Shown: positions 1 to 11,137, counted from the first letter of the stretch. The stretch: 64,000 nucleotides of DNA from Lepisosteus oculatus (GCF_040954835.1 NC_090709.1:43842490-43906489), one strand, 5' to 3'. Made by a program: numbers and translations. Notes: a model not told the origin generated them from the letters alone.

Positions 1-2
1 GT

Positions 3-1646
3 TTGATGTCAGCCGATCTACTCAGCGAGCTCAAACGAGTAGCAAAAGGAAAAGGCATCAGACTTAAGGTAGAACCGTGTAAGATAGATATTTCCAGCTA
101 TACCCAGGATCATGCCAGGATCACACACCGAGTGTGGGTGGCACTTAGGTTCGGGCCAATGAACGTGGTGCATCCTGTTTATAACTCTAGGTTTAAAACA
201 GAGCCACTACTCATTGGCCAAGACCTGCTTGACAGGCTGGAGCCTCTGGTGGACTGCCAGCGTGGAAAATTGTGGGCTCAGGTCAAAAACCCTAAGCCTG
301 TCGCACAGCAAAAAGGGGGGTTCAGTGGTTATGCTGTGATCACACAGTGCCCACTGAACACTATAGCTGAGTTGGAGGTTCCTCCTGGTTCCTCTGGACG
401 AGAAATAAATGTCTCTTCTTGCTTTCCAAAACTACAGGGAAGTCGTGCCCTGGCCAAGGTCCCAACAGCCTCCATGCCACAGGAGCGGTGCTCCGAGCAG
501 CCGCCTGATCCACCAGGTAAAGCAAACCCCTTTCACATCCCTAAAGAGGAGCGGATCTCCCCACTTGGTGATGAAAAGGAGCTTTCCCTGTGCACCCTGG
601 CACCCAAGAGGGGTCAGGACCACCACCCCGCAGGGGTGGAAAGGATCCAGATGGCAAGAGAGCAGGTTGGTGAAGTAGCCCTCACCCTTAGCTCTGAGAG
701 GTCCTCTATTAGTGAGGATCTGCTTGAGCAGCTGTCACAGGGCCACCGCCAGGTGCCCCTGGTGCAACATTCACAGGTTAGACAGGAGGTCCAGCTGGAC
801 ACTGGGACTACTGCGCTGTGGACACATCTGATCCCAGATGCCGATTCCCTCTGCTGTGATCCAGGGAACCTGCAGTCAGGTAACATTATTTCTCACAACT
901 ACCAGGTAGTGAGAGAGACCGACCTGATTGTTCCTGCCTCAACGGCAGGGTTTCCAACACACCCAGTCCCCAAGAAGGGACAGGGAATGAAAGCCGAGCC
1001 GGTTTTCTTACAGCCACCAGCTCAGTCTGTCAGTCTGAGTCTGACCAACAGTGGTTCAGCCATACTGGAGCTGGATGCTCAAGCCACCCGCCTGCCAGCG
1101 CAGGACATCGCAAAGAGGGGTGTCAGAATCCCCGCCTGCACTGACATGGGCCTGGTGGGTGATAGCGAGTTCAAAGACAGTGAACTAGCTATCCCAGTGC
1201 TGGGGCAGCTCCCTGAACCCCTAGCGAGGGAAGGGGGGAGCGAGCAGGTGTCCTACACCCACGCCCAGCGAACGATTGTAAACATGCCGATAGAGGGATT
1301 CCTCAATCAGGAGGGGTGCAGGGTGGACCTGAACAGTGAGAATGGGGTAACAATCCCAGATCACTCAGGTGCTCCAGATGACCACTCAGCCGAGGGTCAG
1401 GCATGCTCCACCGCTGCACCGCCCCCTGCAGGGTTCCTAGAGCACAGGCATGAACAAATCAAAAAAGCAGATGCCCTGGAAATGGAGGAGCAGCATCAGC
1501 AGCTGCGTCAGATCTCCCCAGATTTCCAGGATGTTGGTGCCCAGGATGCCACATGGCATACTGAGGAAGACACCATGTACACGCTGCGCCAGCTTAGAAA
1601 GGCGACAGTCACTCAGAAGGAGATGACTGGGATCAGCCACCCTTAA
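3..1646 (+). CDS. Retroelement ORF with retropepsin-like N-terminal segment
   Basis: This 547-residue frame is open from the window edge, so its true start is not visible. Residues about 45-95 resemble the C-terminal lobe of a retroviral-type aspartic protease (an IGQDLLDRL-like stretch, then DCQRGKLWAQV). The rest, about residues 140-547, is a low-similarity linker rich in Pro, Gln, Ser and Glu that I do not recognise. No reverse transcriptase or integrase motif is seen between the protease-like part and the envelope region. That either separates this ORF from a normal pol or means pol lies upstream. Function is inferred from the family only. Confidence 0.5.
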   Translation: MMSADLLSELKRVAKGKGIRLKVEPCKIDISSYTQDHARITHRVWVALRFGPMNVVHPVYNSRFKTEPLLIGQDLLDRLEPLVDCQRGKLWAQVKNPKPVAQQKGGFSGYAVITQCPLNTIAELEVPPGSSGREINVSSCFPKLQGSRALAKVPTASMPQERCSEQPPDPPGKANPFHIPKEERISPLGDEKELSLCTLAPKRGQDHHPAGVERIQMAREQVGEVALTLSSERSSISEDLLEQLSQGHRQVPLVQHSQVRQEVQLDTGTTALWTHLIPDADSLCCDPGNLQSGNIISHNYQVVRETDLIVPASTAGFPTHPVPKKGQGMKAEPVFLQPPAQSVSLSLTNSGSAILELDAQATRLPAQDIAKRGVRIPACTDMGLVGDSEFKDSELAIPVLGQLPEPLAREGGSEQVSYTHAQRTIVNMPIEGFLNQEGCRVDLNSENGVTIPDHSGAPDDHSAEGQACSTAAPPPAGFLEHRHEQIKKADALEMEEQHQQLRQISPDFQDVGAQDATWHTEEDTMYTLRQLRKATVTQKEMTGISHP

Positions 1647-1652
1647 AAACTT

Positions 1653-3047
1653 TTGGGAGGACTGATTGCTGCCGCCACTGTTGTGCATTTGCTCTTTTTG
1701 GTAGGTTTGTTTGTTACCGGCACTCTCACCCTGACTGCCCCAAGAAGGCAGGTGTCAGAAATGCCAGAGGGTAGTGAAAGACTGTATCAACAGAAGCAGC
1801 GGCTGGAAAGCCTAGGGAAACCCTTACAGGGCACAATATTAGCAGTAAACCTTCATGCAGCAGTGTTAAATAACACCCTCCACACCGTGGGCAGGATTGT
1901 CGACGTGTTACAGTAGGATTATGCTTACGTGCAACAGGTCAGAATGCTGATGCAGGATTTGCTTAGGGAGCTTAGTGCCACGGTAACTAGCCTAGCCATG
2001 GGACAGATTCCAACCTACTTGGTTCCACTGTCCTTGGTAGAAGATGTACTGAGGACCACCACTTCTGAAATGGTGCAGCCAAAGCAAGTACATCTTGCAT
2101 ACAGTCTAGGCAGTGCCATTCCCATACATGTCAACCCCGAAGCCAAGGAAATAGGTTTCCTGTTGAACCTTCCCATCGTGAGTAGCAAGGATATCTATAG
2201 ACTCAAGTCTATATCGAACGTTGGCTTCTGGAGGGGGGACATGCATGTGAAGTTGACCACCCCACCGCTCGTAGCTTACCAGGAGGATGATCCAAATTTG
2301 TACGTTGTTCCAAACCTGGAACTGTGTCAACCAAGGATATCCACTGGGTATCCCCAAGTAAGCCATTCCTTAGGGACACAACTCAGAGGTTGTGTGGTAT
2401 CAGAAAGGGGGCTGCCACTGAAAAGTGTAAAGCCACAGTGACGAGCAAAAGTGAGGTTAATGAACCCCAGGTTGAGCAGGTGGGAAAGCTATGGCTGGTC
2501 AGCACACCACAGTTAACTGTTACAAGAACCTATGACAGACATGACACAGCTACCGAAGTGCAGCTACCCAACAAAACAGTTTTTCTACAAGTTCCTGAAG
2601 GAGCTATAGTGCATCTCAACGATTTAGCACTATACCATCTGGAGTCAGAACTGTATGAAACTCGAGATTGTGGACGCTTTCAGAGGACACAGCGTTGACT
2701 TGGATGAGAGAATCCAAGAGACAGTAAGCCTTGAGGGTGTACAGTTACTCGAATTTGTTCTCAACGACACAAACTTAAAAATTACGCTGGTAGGTCCCAA
2801 GCACAGTCGTTGTGGATCCTCTGGGGCGCTGGGAACAGTAAACGTGGTCATCTTGACACTGCTGCTGGGTAGCTGGATCATGGCTGGGGTAATGTGTTGG
2901 ATGCTGTTCTCTTGTATCAAAGCCTTGCGGGGTAGTTTGAATGAGACAAAGGGAGCAATGGTGTATCACCGAAATCAGGTAACCACTCCCAAACGTCTGC
3001 CTGCTGCAGAGCTATCCGATACTGATAGTGAACTGCCGGAAGTTTAA
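1653..3047 (+). pseudogene. Envelope-like region of the LTR element (broken)
   Basis: It begins 7 bases after the preceding ORF. A hydrophobic segment near the start (VVHLLFLVGLFVTGTLTL) is followed by heptad-like helices, a central ectodomain-like stretch and, near the end, a typical membrane anchor (VVILTLLLGSWIMAGVMCW) with a short charged tail. This layout suits a fusion-type envelope glycoprotein of an env-bearing LTR element. The reading frame is interrupted about three times, so it is a fossil and is treated as broken. Confidence 0.6.
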
Positions 3048-3268
3048 GGTCTAGGGCTAATGATGATGCCCGATGCCTCATTTCTATGTACCTTATAACT
3101 GAGAGCAGGTATACGCAATGTTCTTTCCAACACTATTTCCTGTACAAATTCTCGAGAGGTAATGTGAATATTGGGTGGTAGAATCCACCGTGGTACAACA
3201 GACATCACTTTTTGTTTTGAAGGCAACAACGCCTCAGGACCTCGTGACCTTCAAAAAGGGGGGTTATA

Positions 3269-4522
3269 TGTAGCGGCAATTCTTGTTAATACAGAAATAA
3301 GCGTTGGTATGCTGTCCTAAAGGAGGCCCCATCTCACCCTCCATCTCTGTGGTGCTGCCACAGAGAAAGTATTTATGCAGGCTGATTTAAGATGTTTTCT
3401 TTTGATAAGGAACAAGCTCCCAGACGGGGATGCGCTTAGCTAAGCCTGGCTATCATGATCAATGGTCATCCATTGGTGCCTATCAGTCTAGGGAGTGCCG
3501 AATGGACATCTGGACTGCATTCCTAAGTGTCAAGAGTAAGTGACTTATATCTCATCTTGACCAACCAATCAGGGACTGGCAGGGCGTGGTAATACCACGT
3601 GGGTCTCCAACGCCCGCCAAACTCTCAACCAATCAGCACACATCTGGGCCTTGGTCAAAAAGGGAGTGCAAGCTCAGATCGGGGCTCTCCTTGGCCATTT
3701 TCGCGCATCCTCAGAGACAATCACGTGACAACTGCTGTTGTCTGCAAAAGGACTTGGACTTTGTTCTAAGCGCGAGGCCGAGGATCCCGTACGTACTCAG
3801 AATTCTACCAACGTGAATGCTCCGCTTGATCAATGGCAGCCTACAGTTGGACCCTTGTCGACAACCTGAATAGTTTATTCAGAAGCAGCGCTGGACCAGG
3901 AACGAACCAGCTTCTTCCCAGGCAAAAGAGTGACTTGTGAGGACTCGCGGTCACACTCTGTGCATAGAGACTTTCTACTAGCCAGCCAGACTCCTGGTAG
4001 ATCCCCTCGGAGCAACGACTGCCCTGCGCGCCGCAGTCAGATTCCTCCGCCCGTCCTACTCCGAGCTGCACCTCGACTGGTTGGCCGGTAGCCAGAGAAC
4101 GCCGACACAACGCCCATTGGACAACCGCTGCAACAGAGGCTGCAACAGAGCCTGTCAGCTGGTTTGGTGTTCGTGCCGGGAGATTCCAAATCCATACACA
4201 GTGGATAAGTAAACCCCATGTTCTACATTGCGTCTCGAGAATTCAATTGTACCTCAACACAAGATGTTATCAATTTAATTCATGAGTAATGTATTTACTT
4301 CCGAGTTTAGAGTAACAGTGGGTAATAACACTGGTTCGTATCCAGGCAGACTAGTATATCTTTGGTGCACAATTTATTTTAATTAATGTATCTCGTGTAT
4401 TGAACCCGTGTGTGTGCATTGTTAGTTGTTCTGACGATTGATTTTCTAAAAGCTACAACGAACAACCTTGTGATTACTGTTACAATTAATAATTGTCTCA
4501 GTAAACCCATCAAACCACTACA
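3269..4522 (+). repeat. 3' LTR of the env-bearing element
   Basis: It starts TGTAG and ends CTACA, immediately after a purine tract at 3253-3263 and a short TTATA. Much of its sequence recurs, inverted, at 30754-32101, including the start TGTAGCGGCAAT and the block around 3420-3500. The 1254-bp length suits a gypsy or retroviral LTR. The two copies differ at many sites and by small indels, so the insertions are not recent. Confidence 0.8.
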
Positions 4523-5030
4523 CTATTGAGCCATGAAGAAGACCCACCTGTCCCAGTGTATTACCTGTAGTGTTACTTTCAGAAAATCATAAAAAAATAA
4601 AGAGGCCACAGCCACAGCAAGGTTGTATGAGGTTAGGGGCCCTGTCTGGTGTGTAAAACATATGGTTTCAGCAGTGTGGCTGTTGTATTTGAATTACTAT
4701 TGAGCCATGAAAAAGACCCCCTATCCCAGTGTATACCTGTAGTGTTATCTTCAGAAAATCATAAGAAATAAAGGTTCCACAACCCAAAACAAAGCTGGGA
4801 AAAGTCAGAAGACCTGCTTGGTGTGCAAAACACTTACTTGCAGCATTGTGGGTGCTGTGATTTAAATGCTATTGGCTTGTGAACAGAATACCCCTATCCC
4901 AGTGCATTGTGCCATATTAAATAAAAGCACGAGAAAAAGAGATTCAGAACGCAAAGCTGTGTCAGTGTTCTGTGTAAAAAATCGGTTTGAACATCATGGG
5001 AGCTGTTTTTAATGAGCTGCTGAGTAAAGA
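4523..5030 (+). repeat. Degenerate tandem repeat, about 170-bp unit, three copies
   Basis: Three head-to-tail units start with CTATTG at about 4523, 4696 and 4869. Copies 1 and 2 share CTATTGAGCCATGAA, the CCAGTGTAT..CCTGTAGTGTTA block and TTCAGAAAATCATAA. Copy 3 is more diverged but keeps the CCTATCCCAGTG core and the final GTGTAAAA region. The array begins at the very end of the LTR. I do not recognise the unit. Confidence 0.75.
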
Positions 5031-5625
5031 ATATTTTAATCTTCCCGCTGTCAGCAGTATTGTCAATATAGTTGATCCTTACCTGAATGAAAACAGGGCG
5101 TAAAGGAAGGGTTTCAGAAATCAAACAAAGCTTTATTCCTGTGCTTACAGTCTGGGTAATTGGAGACTGCGCTGTTCTGATTCCTATGGTCATATACGGG
5201 TTATTCGCACGAAGCCGTATTGAACAGTATTTTTTGCGTTGTGAACGTCTGTACACAGCGGTCCTCCGGGTTCCAGTAAGTGCGTAATTACGCATCGATG
5301 AAAAACCGGAGGTTTAAAAAAAGATAATTAGCCCACTGATACTTAGATGTAGAGGCTGTGGAAATATCCACAAGTCTTGGTCTTTAAAATGCATTTGGTT
5401 TGACAGCGTTCTGTGCTTCCATTGTGAAGATATGGACAAAAGAATATTCGTGCTCGGTCAAAAAAATGTCATAAAAACGAAAAAGTAAAGGCTGAGAAAG
5501 CATTCACAATGTATTTTATACACAAAGGAAGTATTCTCGCAACTCTAAGAGGTTTCGTGGTTTAATTTTTTTTAATTGTTGAATCATATTTAAATGTTAA
5601 ACAACTGAAAAGCATATCGTTGTAG
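5031..5625. other. Unassigned spacer before the tRNA cluster
   Basis: There is no convincing gene here. Short open frames lack codon structure and family resemblance. Confidence 0.5.
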
Positions 5626-5708
5626 ACCAGGATGGCCGAGTGGTTAAGGCGTTAGACTTAAGATCCAATGGACAAATGTCCACGTGGGTTCAATCCCCAC
5701 TCCTGGTA
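5626..5708 (+). tRNA. tRNA-Leu (UAA)
   Basis: This 83-nt cloverleaf has acceptor strands ACCAGGA and TCCTGGT, D-arm GGCCGAGTGGTTAAGGC, anticodon TAA in CTTAAGA, a long variable arm typical of leucine tRNA and T-arm GGGTTCAATCCC. All stems pair, with no intron. It is probably functional. Confidence 0.93.
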
Positions 5709-6173
5709 GTGTTGTAATAAGTTTTAAGTGACAGAACACTTTGATGATTTACACTCTATTTAAATATGAATTTAATAAATTTCAGTTCAGTTCTCTTCAC
5801 TCCCACTCCCTGGCATAACTGAGCTCTCACTATCGCATACTGAAGGCTTTACATGCATTAGCTGTGATACAGTTCCCAATAAAGCCGGAATCAAACAGTT
5901 TGTTCTGTCTCTCATGGTGATCCTCTTCTCGATCCAAATGAAATGTTTAATATGATGCCTCGAGGAAAAAAAAAGGAGTGGATTTCCACCTGTAATGATT
6001 GATGCCCCATCAAACATTTTGTAACATCCCCGGAAGATTATACAGTAGAATCCTGGTTTATGGCTTAAATGCAAGGTAAACAAGACTAAGGAAACGATGT
6101 CGAACTGGAATTTAAGTACCCGGAATATTTCACTACATTGGGCAATATGTGCCAGAGAGGACCACTTTAAATC

Positions 6174-6261
6174 CCTTCGATAGCTCAGTTGGTAGCGCAG
6201 CTGACTGTATTAGAAACAGTTAGGAATCCTTAAGTCGCTGTTTCGACTCCAGCTCGAAGAA
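6174..6261 (+). pseudogene. tRNA-Tyr (GUA), intron-bearing, probably decayed
   Basis: It matches the vertebrate tRNA-Tyr pattern: CCTTCGATAGCTCAG head, GTA anticodon followed by a short intron, then ATCCTTA and a T-arm ending in CGAAGA. One acceptor pair is lost and the anticodon stem is mismatched (CTGAC against ATCCTTA), so it is likely a pseudogene. Confidence 0.7.
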
Positions 6262-7732
6262 AGGTGCTTTTGTGAACTTTAATCAAATAGTTAAAATAGC
6301 TAATCTTTTTCACTCAGACGTTGATCAAAAGCTCAATAAACGATGAAGCAGAGGCTCTTGTTCCGAATTCAGCTAACATCTGGTTGTCTTGTTTTGGCAA
6401 ATATCTTATCTTTGAATTAAGGGACTACGCTGTCTGATTTGTAATTCAAAAGTAGATACAAATGTCACTGTTTTCAAAGGATAGGTACTTAATTGGCTTT
6501 ATGATTTGGTATTGATTTTGTATCATGATATTATTACGTTTGTGCTTTCTGTGTTTTTTATCGTATTGTGAACTTATTTTTTAAACAAATGCTTACAAAG
6601 GCAAACACAGCACACATCTGTTTATACCAGCGGTGAATTGTACATTTTTATTAAGTACAATCTACTGTATTTTTAGAAACAAAATGGCATACTGTGCACG
6701 ATATGTTGCAGAAACACAACCTGATATTTTCATAATTATTATTTTAATCATTTGACAAGTATGAGGTCCCGGATCCAAATCTTCAGTTCTGATTTTTTTT
6801 AAAGTGATATCTTCTCTTCCTCTCGTGGAAATCACAAGATGTGAGCAAATGTTTTTTGTTCTTTTTTTTTTCACGTTGCGATCCAAAGAGCCTCAGACGC
6901 ACAGTCTGGTAGTAACCAAACCAGAATTGATTCTGCTGGGAGCCGGACTGAGCTCATTCTCACTCCCTGTGCTGAAAACAGAATTATCTCTTCCCCGAAC
7001 ATCGTCTACAGCTGCTAGATATTGCTCTCTGTCCTACTGCTCCAGCAATTCCTTTGACCAAAGACAGATCACTTGTGCGCTTTTAAACTTCTTATCACTA
7101 CAGGCTCCTTGATGGCTCATGCTGATCGTCCTGTGGATCCAAAAGAAAATATTAAAGCTGATACTGATATTTTTGATTGTAATTTGCATCTAGCTACAAC
7201 GTCCCTGGAAAAGATAATTTATTAGTTGCGTGCAATCGGAATCTTTTACTTTACGTATGGTAGTGGAAATAGTTTTAAAAATGTTTTCTAAAGAAGATTG
7301 TATTGCCAGGACCTGCCTTTAGCGCTCAGTAGCGATGACGCTGTTGATATAGATGGAGAAGAAATGTAAGATGAATTGATGATCTAAGCTAAAATAGCCC
7401 TAACACGCCTGCTGTAACAGTGTTTGTATTCATAGCAAGTAATATTCTTTTTCAAACCCAAACGTTGCTTTTGCATTAAGTGTTATGTAACCATTAGCGG
7501 TTTCTGTAGCTTCTGAAGAGCGCACTTTTCCAAACTGAAGCCTATAAGAACATTATTCAAGATGCACCATGGCCCAGAATCGTGCATCGGGACAAGGATT
7601 AACATCAATTGAAAGTACTCCCAAATAAAAGATTTGACCGAAAAATTAAAAGAGTAGGCAAGTATTAAAACAAAACCATAACTTCTTGACTTCCAATCTC
7701 TTTCCATGTAAAATGACATATTCAGTGGACTC

Positions 7733-7768
7733 ATGCCGAGGTTGTGAGTTTAAGCCTCACCTGCAGCA
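7733..7768 (+). pseudogene. tRNA-Ile (UAU) 3' half remnant
   Basis: GAGGTTGTGAGTTTAAGCC followed by TCACCTGCAGCA matches the T-arm and 3' acceptor of tRNA-Ile (UAU). No 5' half is present upstream. Confidence 0.55.
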
Positions 7769-8134
7769 GCCTGGTTTTCTGTCTTGACAGGTAAACAGAG
7801 TTTTGTGTTATTTGCTAAATGGAGAGAGGATTCTGTGTTAATTGTGCTCCTCCTGGGAGAGGTCAAGATGTGACGTTCACGAGGCTGGTGGTAAATATCC
7901 TGTCCAGGAATATACGGGGCTGTAGGGGGTCAGATCTATAGATGTAGTAAACACATTAGTGGAGACGGTGTGTCTGCTCTCCGTGAGAGAGCCGGGCGGA
8001 AAGAATAATCTGTGGTCTGGGGAGAAGAGGCCCTCGTTGGAAGAGCGGCGCTCCTCACAGGAGAGAATGAAAACAATCTTTTTCAGGGACGCTGATTTTT
8101 CTCTTTGGGTGAATTAAAAGCACTTGTCCCAAGT

Positions 8135-8206
8135 GACCTCGTGGCGCAACGGTAGCGCGTCTGACTCCAGATCAGAAGGTTGCGTGTTCAAATCACGTCG
8201 AGGTCA
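8135..8206 (+). tRNA. tRNA-Trp (CCA)
   Basis: This is a 72-nt cloverleaf. Acceptor GACCTCG pairs perfectly with CGAGGTC, the D-arm is GGCGCAACGGTAGCGC, the anticodon is CCA inside GACTCCAGATC, and the T-loop is GTTCAAATC. Only one position differs from the usual vertebrate gene and it keeps pairing. It lies in a duplicated block whose second copy (15175) has decayed. Confidence 0.95.
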
Positions 8207-8774
8207 GCTGATGAGTTTGCAGGTGCTGCTGGTGCCGAACCCGGAATTTACACCATGCAGTCGGATTTTAGCTGTACACCACCTAGGTAATCCGAACGAA
8301 GTAACAGAACAGTACAGAACACCCAGTCAGGAGTTTATGCAGCATTTAATCTTGAACACGACAAGAGAAAAGGCACACTGCACATCCGCGAAACATCACG
8401 TCCTACTTTAGAGACAGTGACATCAGAGAATGGAAGTTTCAAACCCCTTTTCTGTTACAGGTTCAAGCAAACCTGAAAGTTAGGGAGTGTTTGGTCATTT
8501 TTGTATGAAAAAGTGTCTGAAGCCTGTAATTATAATTTGCCCTTCTTTTAATTGTGGTTGAAATCCACTCCCATGTACCAGGACCTTACAGTATATTCAT
8601 GTTTTCTTAAATGACTAACTATTGGACTATTGGACATTAGTTGGTGTTTTTTTTTTTTGTAACGATTTGCTATTTCATGCAGGAAAGAAAGGAACCCAGA
8701 CCCAACGTTTGCTTTCAGGTGGGGTTCATTTACATAACAGACATCTATTTCTGAGGAGCCTGATTTGAATCACA

Positions 8775-8847
8775 CAACCCCGGTAGAAGTCGGATCGACA
8801 ATCTTATAAACCGAAATCAGACGCGTTATCCATTAAACCACTAGCCC
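8775..8847 (-). pseudogene. tRNA-Arg (UCG)-like pseudogene
   Basis: The minus strand reads GGGCTAGTGGTTTAATGGAT, then AACGCGTCTGATTTCGG with a TCG anticodon. The 3' half of the anticodon stem and the acceptor end no longer pair. Relatives lie at 11828 and 15802; the flank to its right matches the flank of the 11828 copy. Confidence 0.65.
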
Positions 8848-9096
8848 GTCACATAAATTAATTGCACCATGGTGAGTTCAGTGCCGCTACTAGTAATACC
8901 CCACCCCCATCTTAAATTTCTAAGTGAGAAACGTGTTTTCTACATTTTTTTTTAGTTTTAAAAAATCATCACTTTTAAGCAGACAAAGCCTTTATGTGTC
9001 GCTCTGAATTTCTAATTGATTTAGAATTCCAAGACAAAAGCGTTTCGTTCCACAACGGCGTGAAATGATCACGTCTTTCACTCTACTTCTCTCTAG

Positions 9097-9186
9097 TAGT
9101 GTACGAAGTAAATTACTTTCGCAGTAATTAATTTATTTATTATATTTATTAATAAAAAAATTAAAATAAATTTACTTCGTACACTA
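9097..9186. mobile_element. 90-bp MITE with inverted termini
   Basis: TAGTGTACGAAGTAAATT at the left is matched by AATTTACTTCGTACACTA at the right, with an AT-rich centre. The homologous duplicated segment at about 16125 runs through the same position without this insert, which acts as an empty site. Family not assigned. Confidence 0.7.
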
Positions 9187-9390
9187 TGCAGAGTGCCGTA
9201 TACTCCTAGTTGCGGCACACACGATATATGCAGTAAAAAGCCTCAGGCACTGTGTTAGATGTGTTTTCGACGTTATATATGCGTTTATTAATGTCGTCGA
9301 TTTTACGGTTGCAATTCGACATTGATTATACGTCGTATAGCCGTATTTTCGCCGTGAATATACGTATATTCGACGAATCACTGCCCACTG
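9187..9390. other. AT-rich but CpG-rich stretch of unknown nature
   Basis: It holds many CG dinucleotides (CGACG, CGTCG, TACG repeats) in an otherwise AT-rich context, unlike its neighbours. It has no match in the sister copy near 16.1 kb, so it arrived with or after the MITE. No gene recognised. Confidence 0.5.
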
Positions 9391-9553
9391 CAAAGGAACA
9401 AGTGATACTGTAGGTTTATTCCATGCTGAAAAGAGAAGAGAAGAGAAGAGAGAAAACATAACGTTTCAGCTGTGAAACCTTCTTCAGGTTTGTTTTCTCT
9501 CTTCTCTTTTCAGCATGCAATAAACCTACAGTATCACTTGTTCCTTTGCAGAT
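9391..9553. repeat. Fold-back palindrome containing a Penelope-type tail
   Basis: Left arm CTGCAAAGGAACAAGTGATA.. and right arm ..TATCACTTGTTCCTTTGCAG are inverted copies about 70 bp long, with one mismatch and a 10-base length change in the GA-rich part. The centre (ACGTTTCAGCTGTGAAACC, then TTCTTCAGG) and the phrase TAGGTTTATTCCATGCTGAA match the end of the Penelope-like element at 23.4 kb. Confidence 0.8.
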
Positions 9554-10189
9554 ACGAATGCTGACGTAGCTACATACCTGAATATATTAACCCCTGCCTT
9601 TACACTGTTTCAGTCCTGTTGTGCTCGCTGACAATCACAGTACGAGGGAAACGGAGAAATTGCTTAGCAAAAACATAACGGACAGAAAAAAGCTTCGAAA
9701 ACACGTGAATGTGATTAGCAGCAGTAAGGTGTGCTTCAAATGTTTAAGGCTAATTTATAAAAGCAGCAGAAGAAAGGTGCAGCCTTTGTGAGAATTCGCG
9801 GGTTTTTATGCTGCTTGGACTTCTTTCAAGCCTATGAAGTGACCCCCGTTTTATTTTCATTTTCAAACTTCAGAACCGAATAACAAAAAGGTTTAATGTG
9901 TGACAGCATTCCGTTGCAAATACCGGTTCTATGATGTATTCAGCGACGGGAATGAAATATTTTAGCGCTGGCTCAAATGTGAGGAATTTCAGAAAAACCT
10001 GGAAAAGCAATGCTTGCTGTAAATGACAAATTTAAAGCGTGTAGTCAGCATGAACAGAACAACACAATGCTCTGTAAAATATGATCTGAATCCGCAATTA
10101 CTCTTTTATCTCAGGCAGTTAATTCCGATACGATGTTTCCGCAGAATAAATGAAATGCCGAACTCCAAACATGTTGTTGCCATTATTGT

Positions 10190-10690
10190 TGTCACGACTA
10201 TAGTCCCCCCCCTCCTTAAGGGTGCTCCAGCCCTTTCACTAAAGACTTCATTCCATGCACCTGCGCCCTATTCCCTGCCCACCTTAAAAGCCAGGCGCTG
10301 ACGCTCTTCCGGTCTCTGCTCTGATTTCCATATCGTGCGAGTCCGGGACCAGGAAGCGCCTGGTCCCGTTAAGGTTTTAACCTCCGTTCCCGTTCCTGTT
10401 CCCCGTCCGCCGGTTCCGACCCGGCCTTCGTGGTTTTTTAAGTCCGAGTTCTGATGGATCTCCTGGTTTTGGACTTACCTTCGTGTTTTGGATACTCTAT
10501 GGATTACTCTTTGGGATTGTTCGCCTCGGCCACACCTCCCCCGTGCACCAGCGCACCTTGGACACGCCCCCCTGTCTTCAGCCCCGTTTTCCTGCATGAC
10601 GTTTCCCCAGTGTTCCCCCACTCCGTCGGACTGTGTCGTCCGCATAGGGTCCGGAAAGAACTGTTCGTTACAATTGTTACTCCTGCTGCT
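10190..10690 (+). repeat. Possible LTR- or repeat-derived CT-rich block
   Basis: A CT-rich, CpG-containing block of the style CCGTTCCCGTTCCTGTTCC, TTTGGATACTC and GGACTTACC resembles repeat sequence common in fish. A similar-style block lies at 32145-32640. Open frames across it have no family resemblance. Class not determined. Confidence 0.3.
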
Positions 10691-11064
10691 GTAGTTTTAA
10701 GCTTTGATCAGTGGGTATGTAATGTTGTAAACGGGCTGGACTACTTTGTTCAGTCCAAATTCCATTATGTGAATTTATGCTTTTTTAATATAAGCATTAA
10801 CAATACAATGCGTGCTCAAAAACCGTTACTTAAGAAGCGGCAGTGTTTTGACAAAGTGTGGTATTCGAACAGAAAATGCTTAAGTGTTTAATACTTGCTT
10901 GTGAGCAGATCTCCCTCGATTTAGACAAATTCTTGTTCGGCCGATGATTTCAGATCAAAATCTGAATCAAGTGGAAAGAAAGCTGAATTACGCTGGGTAC
11001 TGGGTATCACTGTTACGCCATCAGGTCATGCTAGGAGGATTGGGGGATCAAATTGACACAGAGG

Positions 11065-11137
11065 GACCCAATGTGGGGGCTGAACCCACAGTTCTGAGAT
11101 TAAGAGATTCTTGCTCTATGGACTGTGCCTATACAGT
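11065..11137 (-). pseudogene. tRNA-Lys (CUU) pseudogene
   Basis: The minus strand shows CATAGAGCAAGAATCTCTTA, then ATCTCAG with anticodon CTT, T-arm GTGGGTTCAGCCCCCAC and a TTGGGT 3' acceptor. The 5' acceptor strand no longer pairs. Confidence 0.65.

Larger units (their letters stand above)
1..4522 (+). mobile_element. Env-bearing LTR retroelement, 3' part (fossil)
   Basis: The window opens inside an LTR retroelement. In order it shows a long ORF with a retropepsin-like segment, an envelope-like region ending in a membrane anchor, a polypurine tract (3253-3263) and a 1.25-kb 3' LTR. The 5' LTR and any reverse transcriptase would lie left of base 1. The family is Ty3/gypsy- or retrovirus-like; I cannot place it further without a search. 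The envelope part is broken in about three places, so it is a fossil. Age cannot be read from paired LTRs because only one is in view, but a solo LTR of the same family sits inverted at 30754-32101. Confidence 0.75.

Noticed and set aside
4523-5030. CRISPR-like array
   Set aside because: Units are about 170 bp, degenerate and contiguous without spacers, and the DNA is vertebrate.
10454-10891. 145-codon frame as a gene
   Set aside because: It lies in a CT-rich repeat-like block whose style recurs near 32.1-32.6 kb; the translation looks non-coding.
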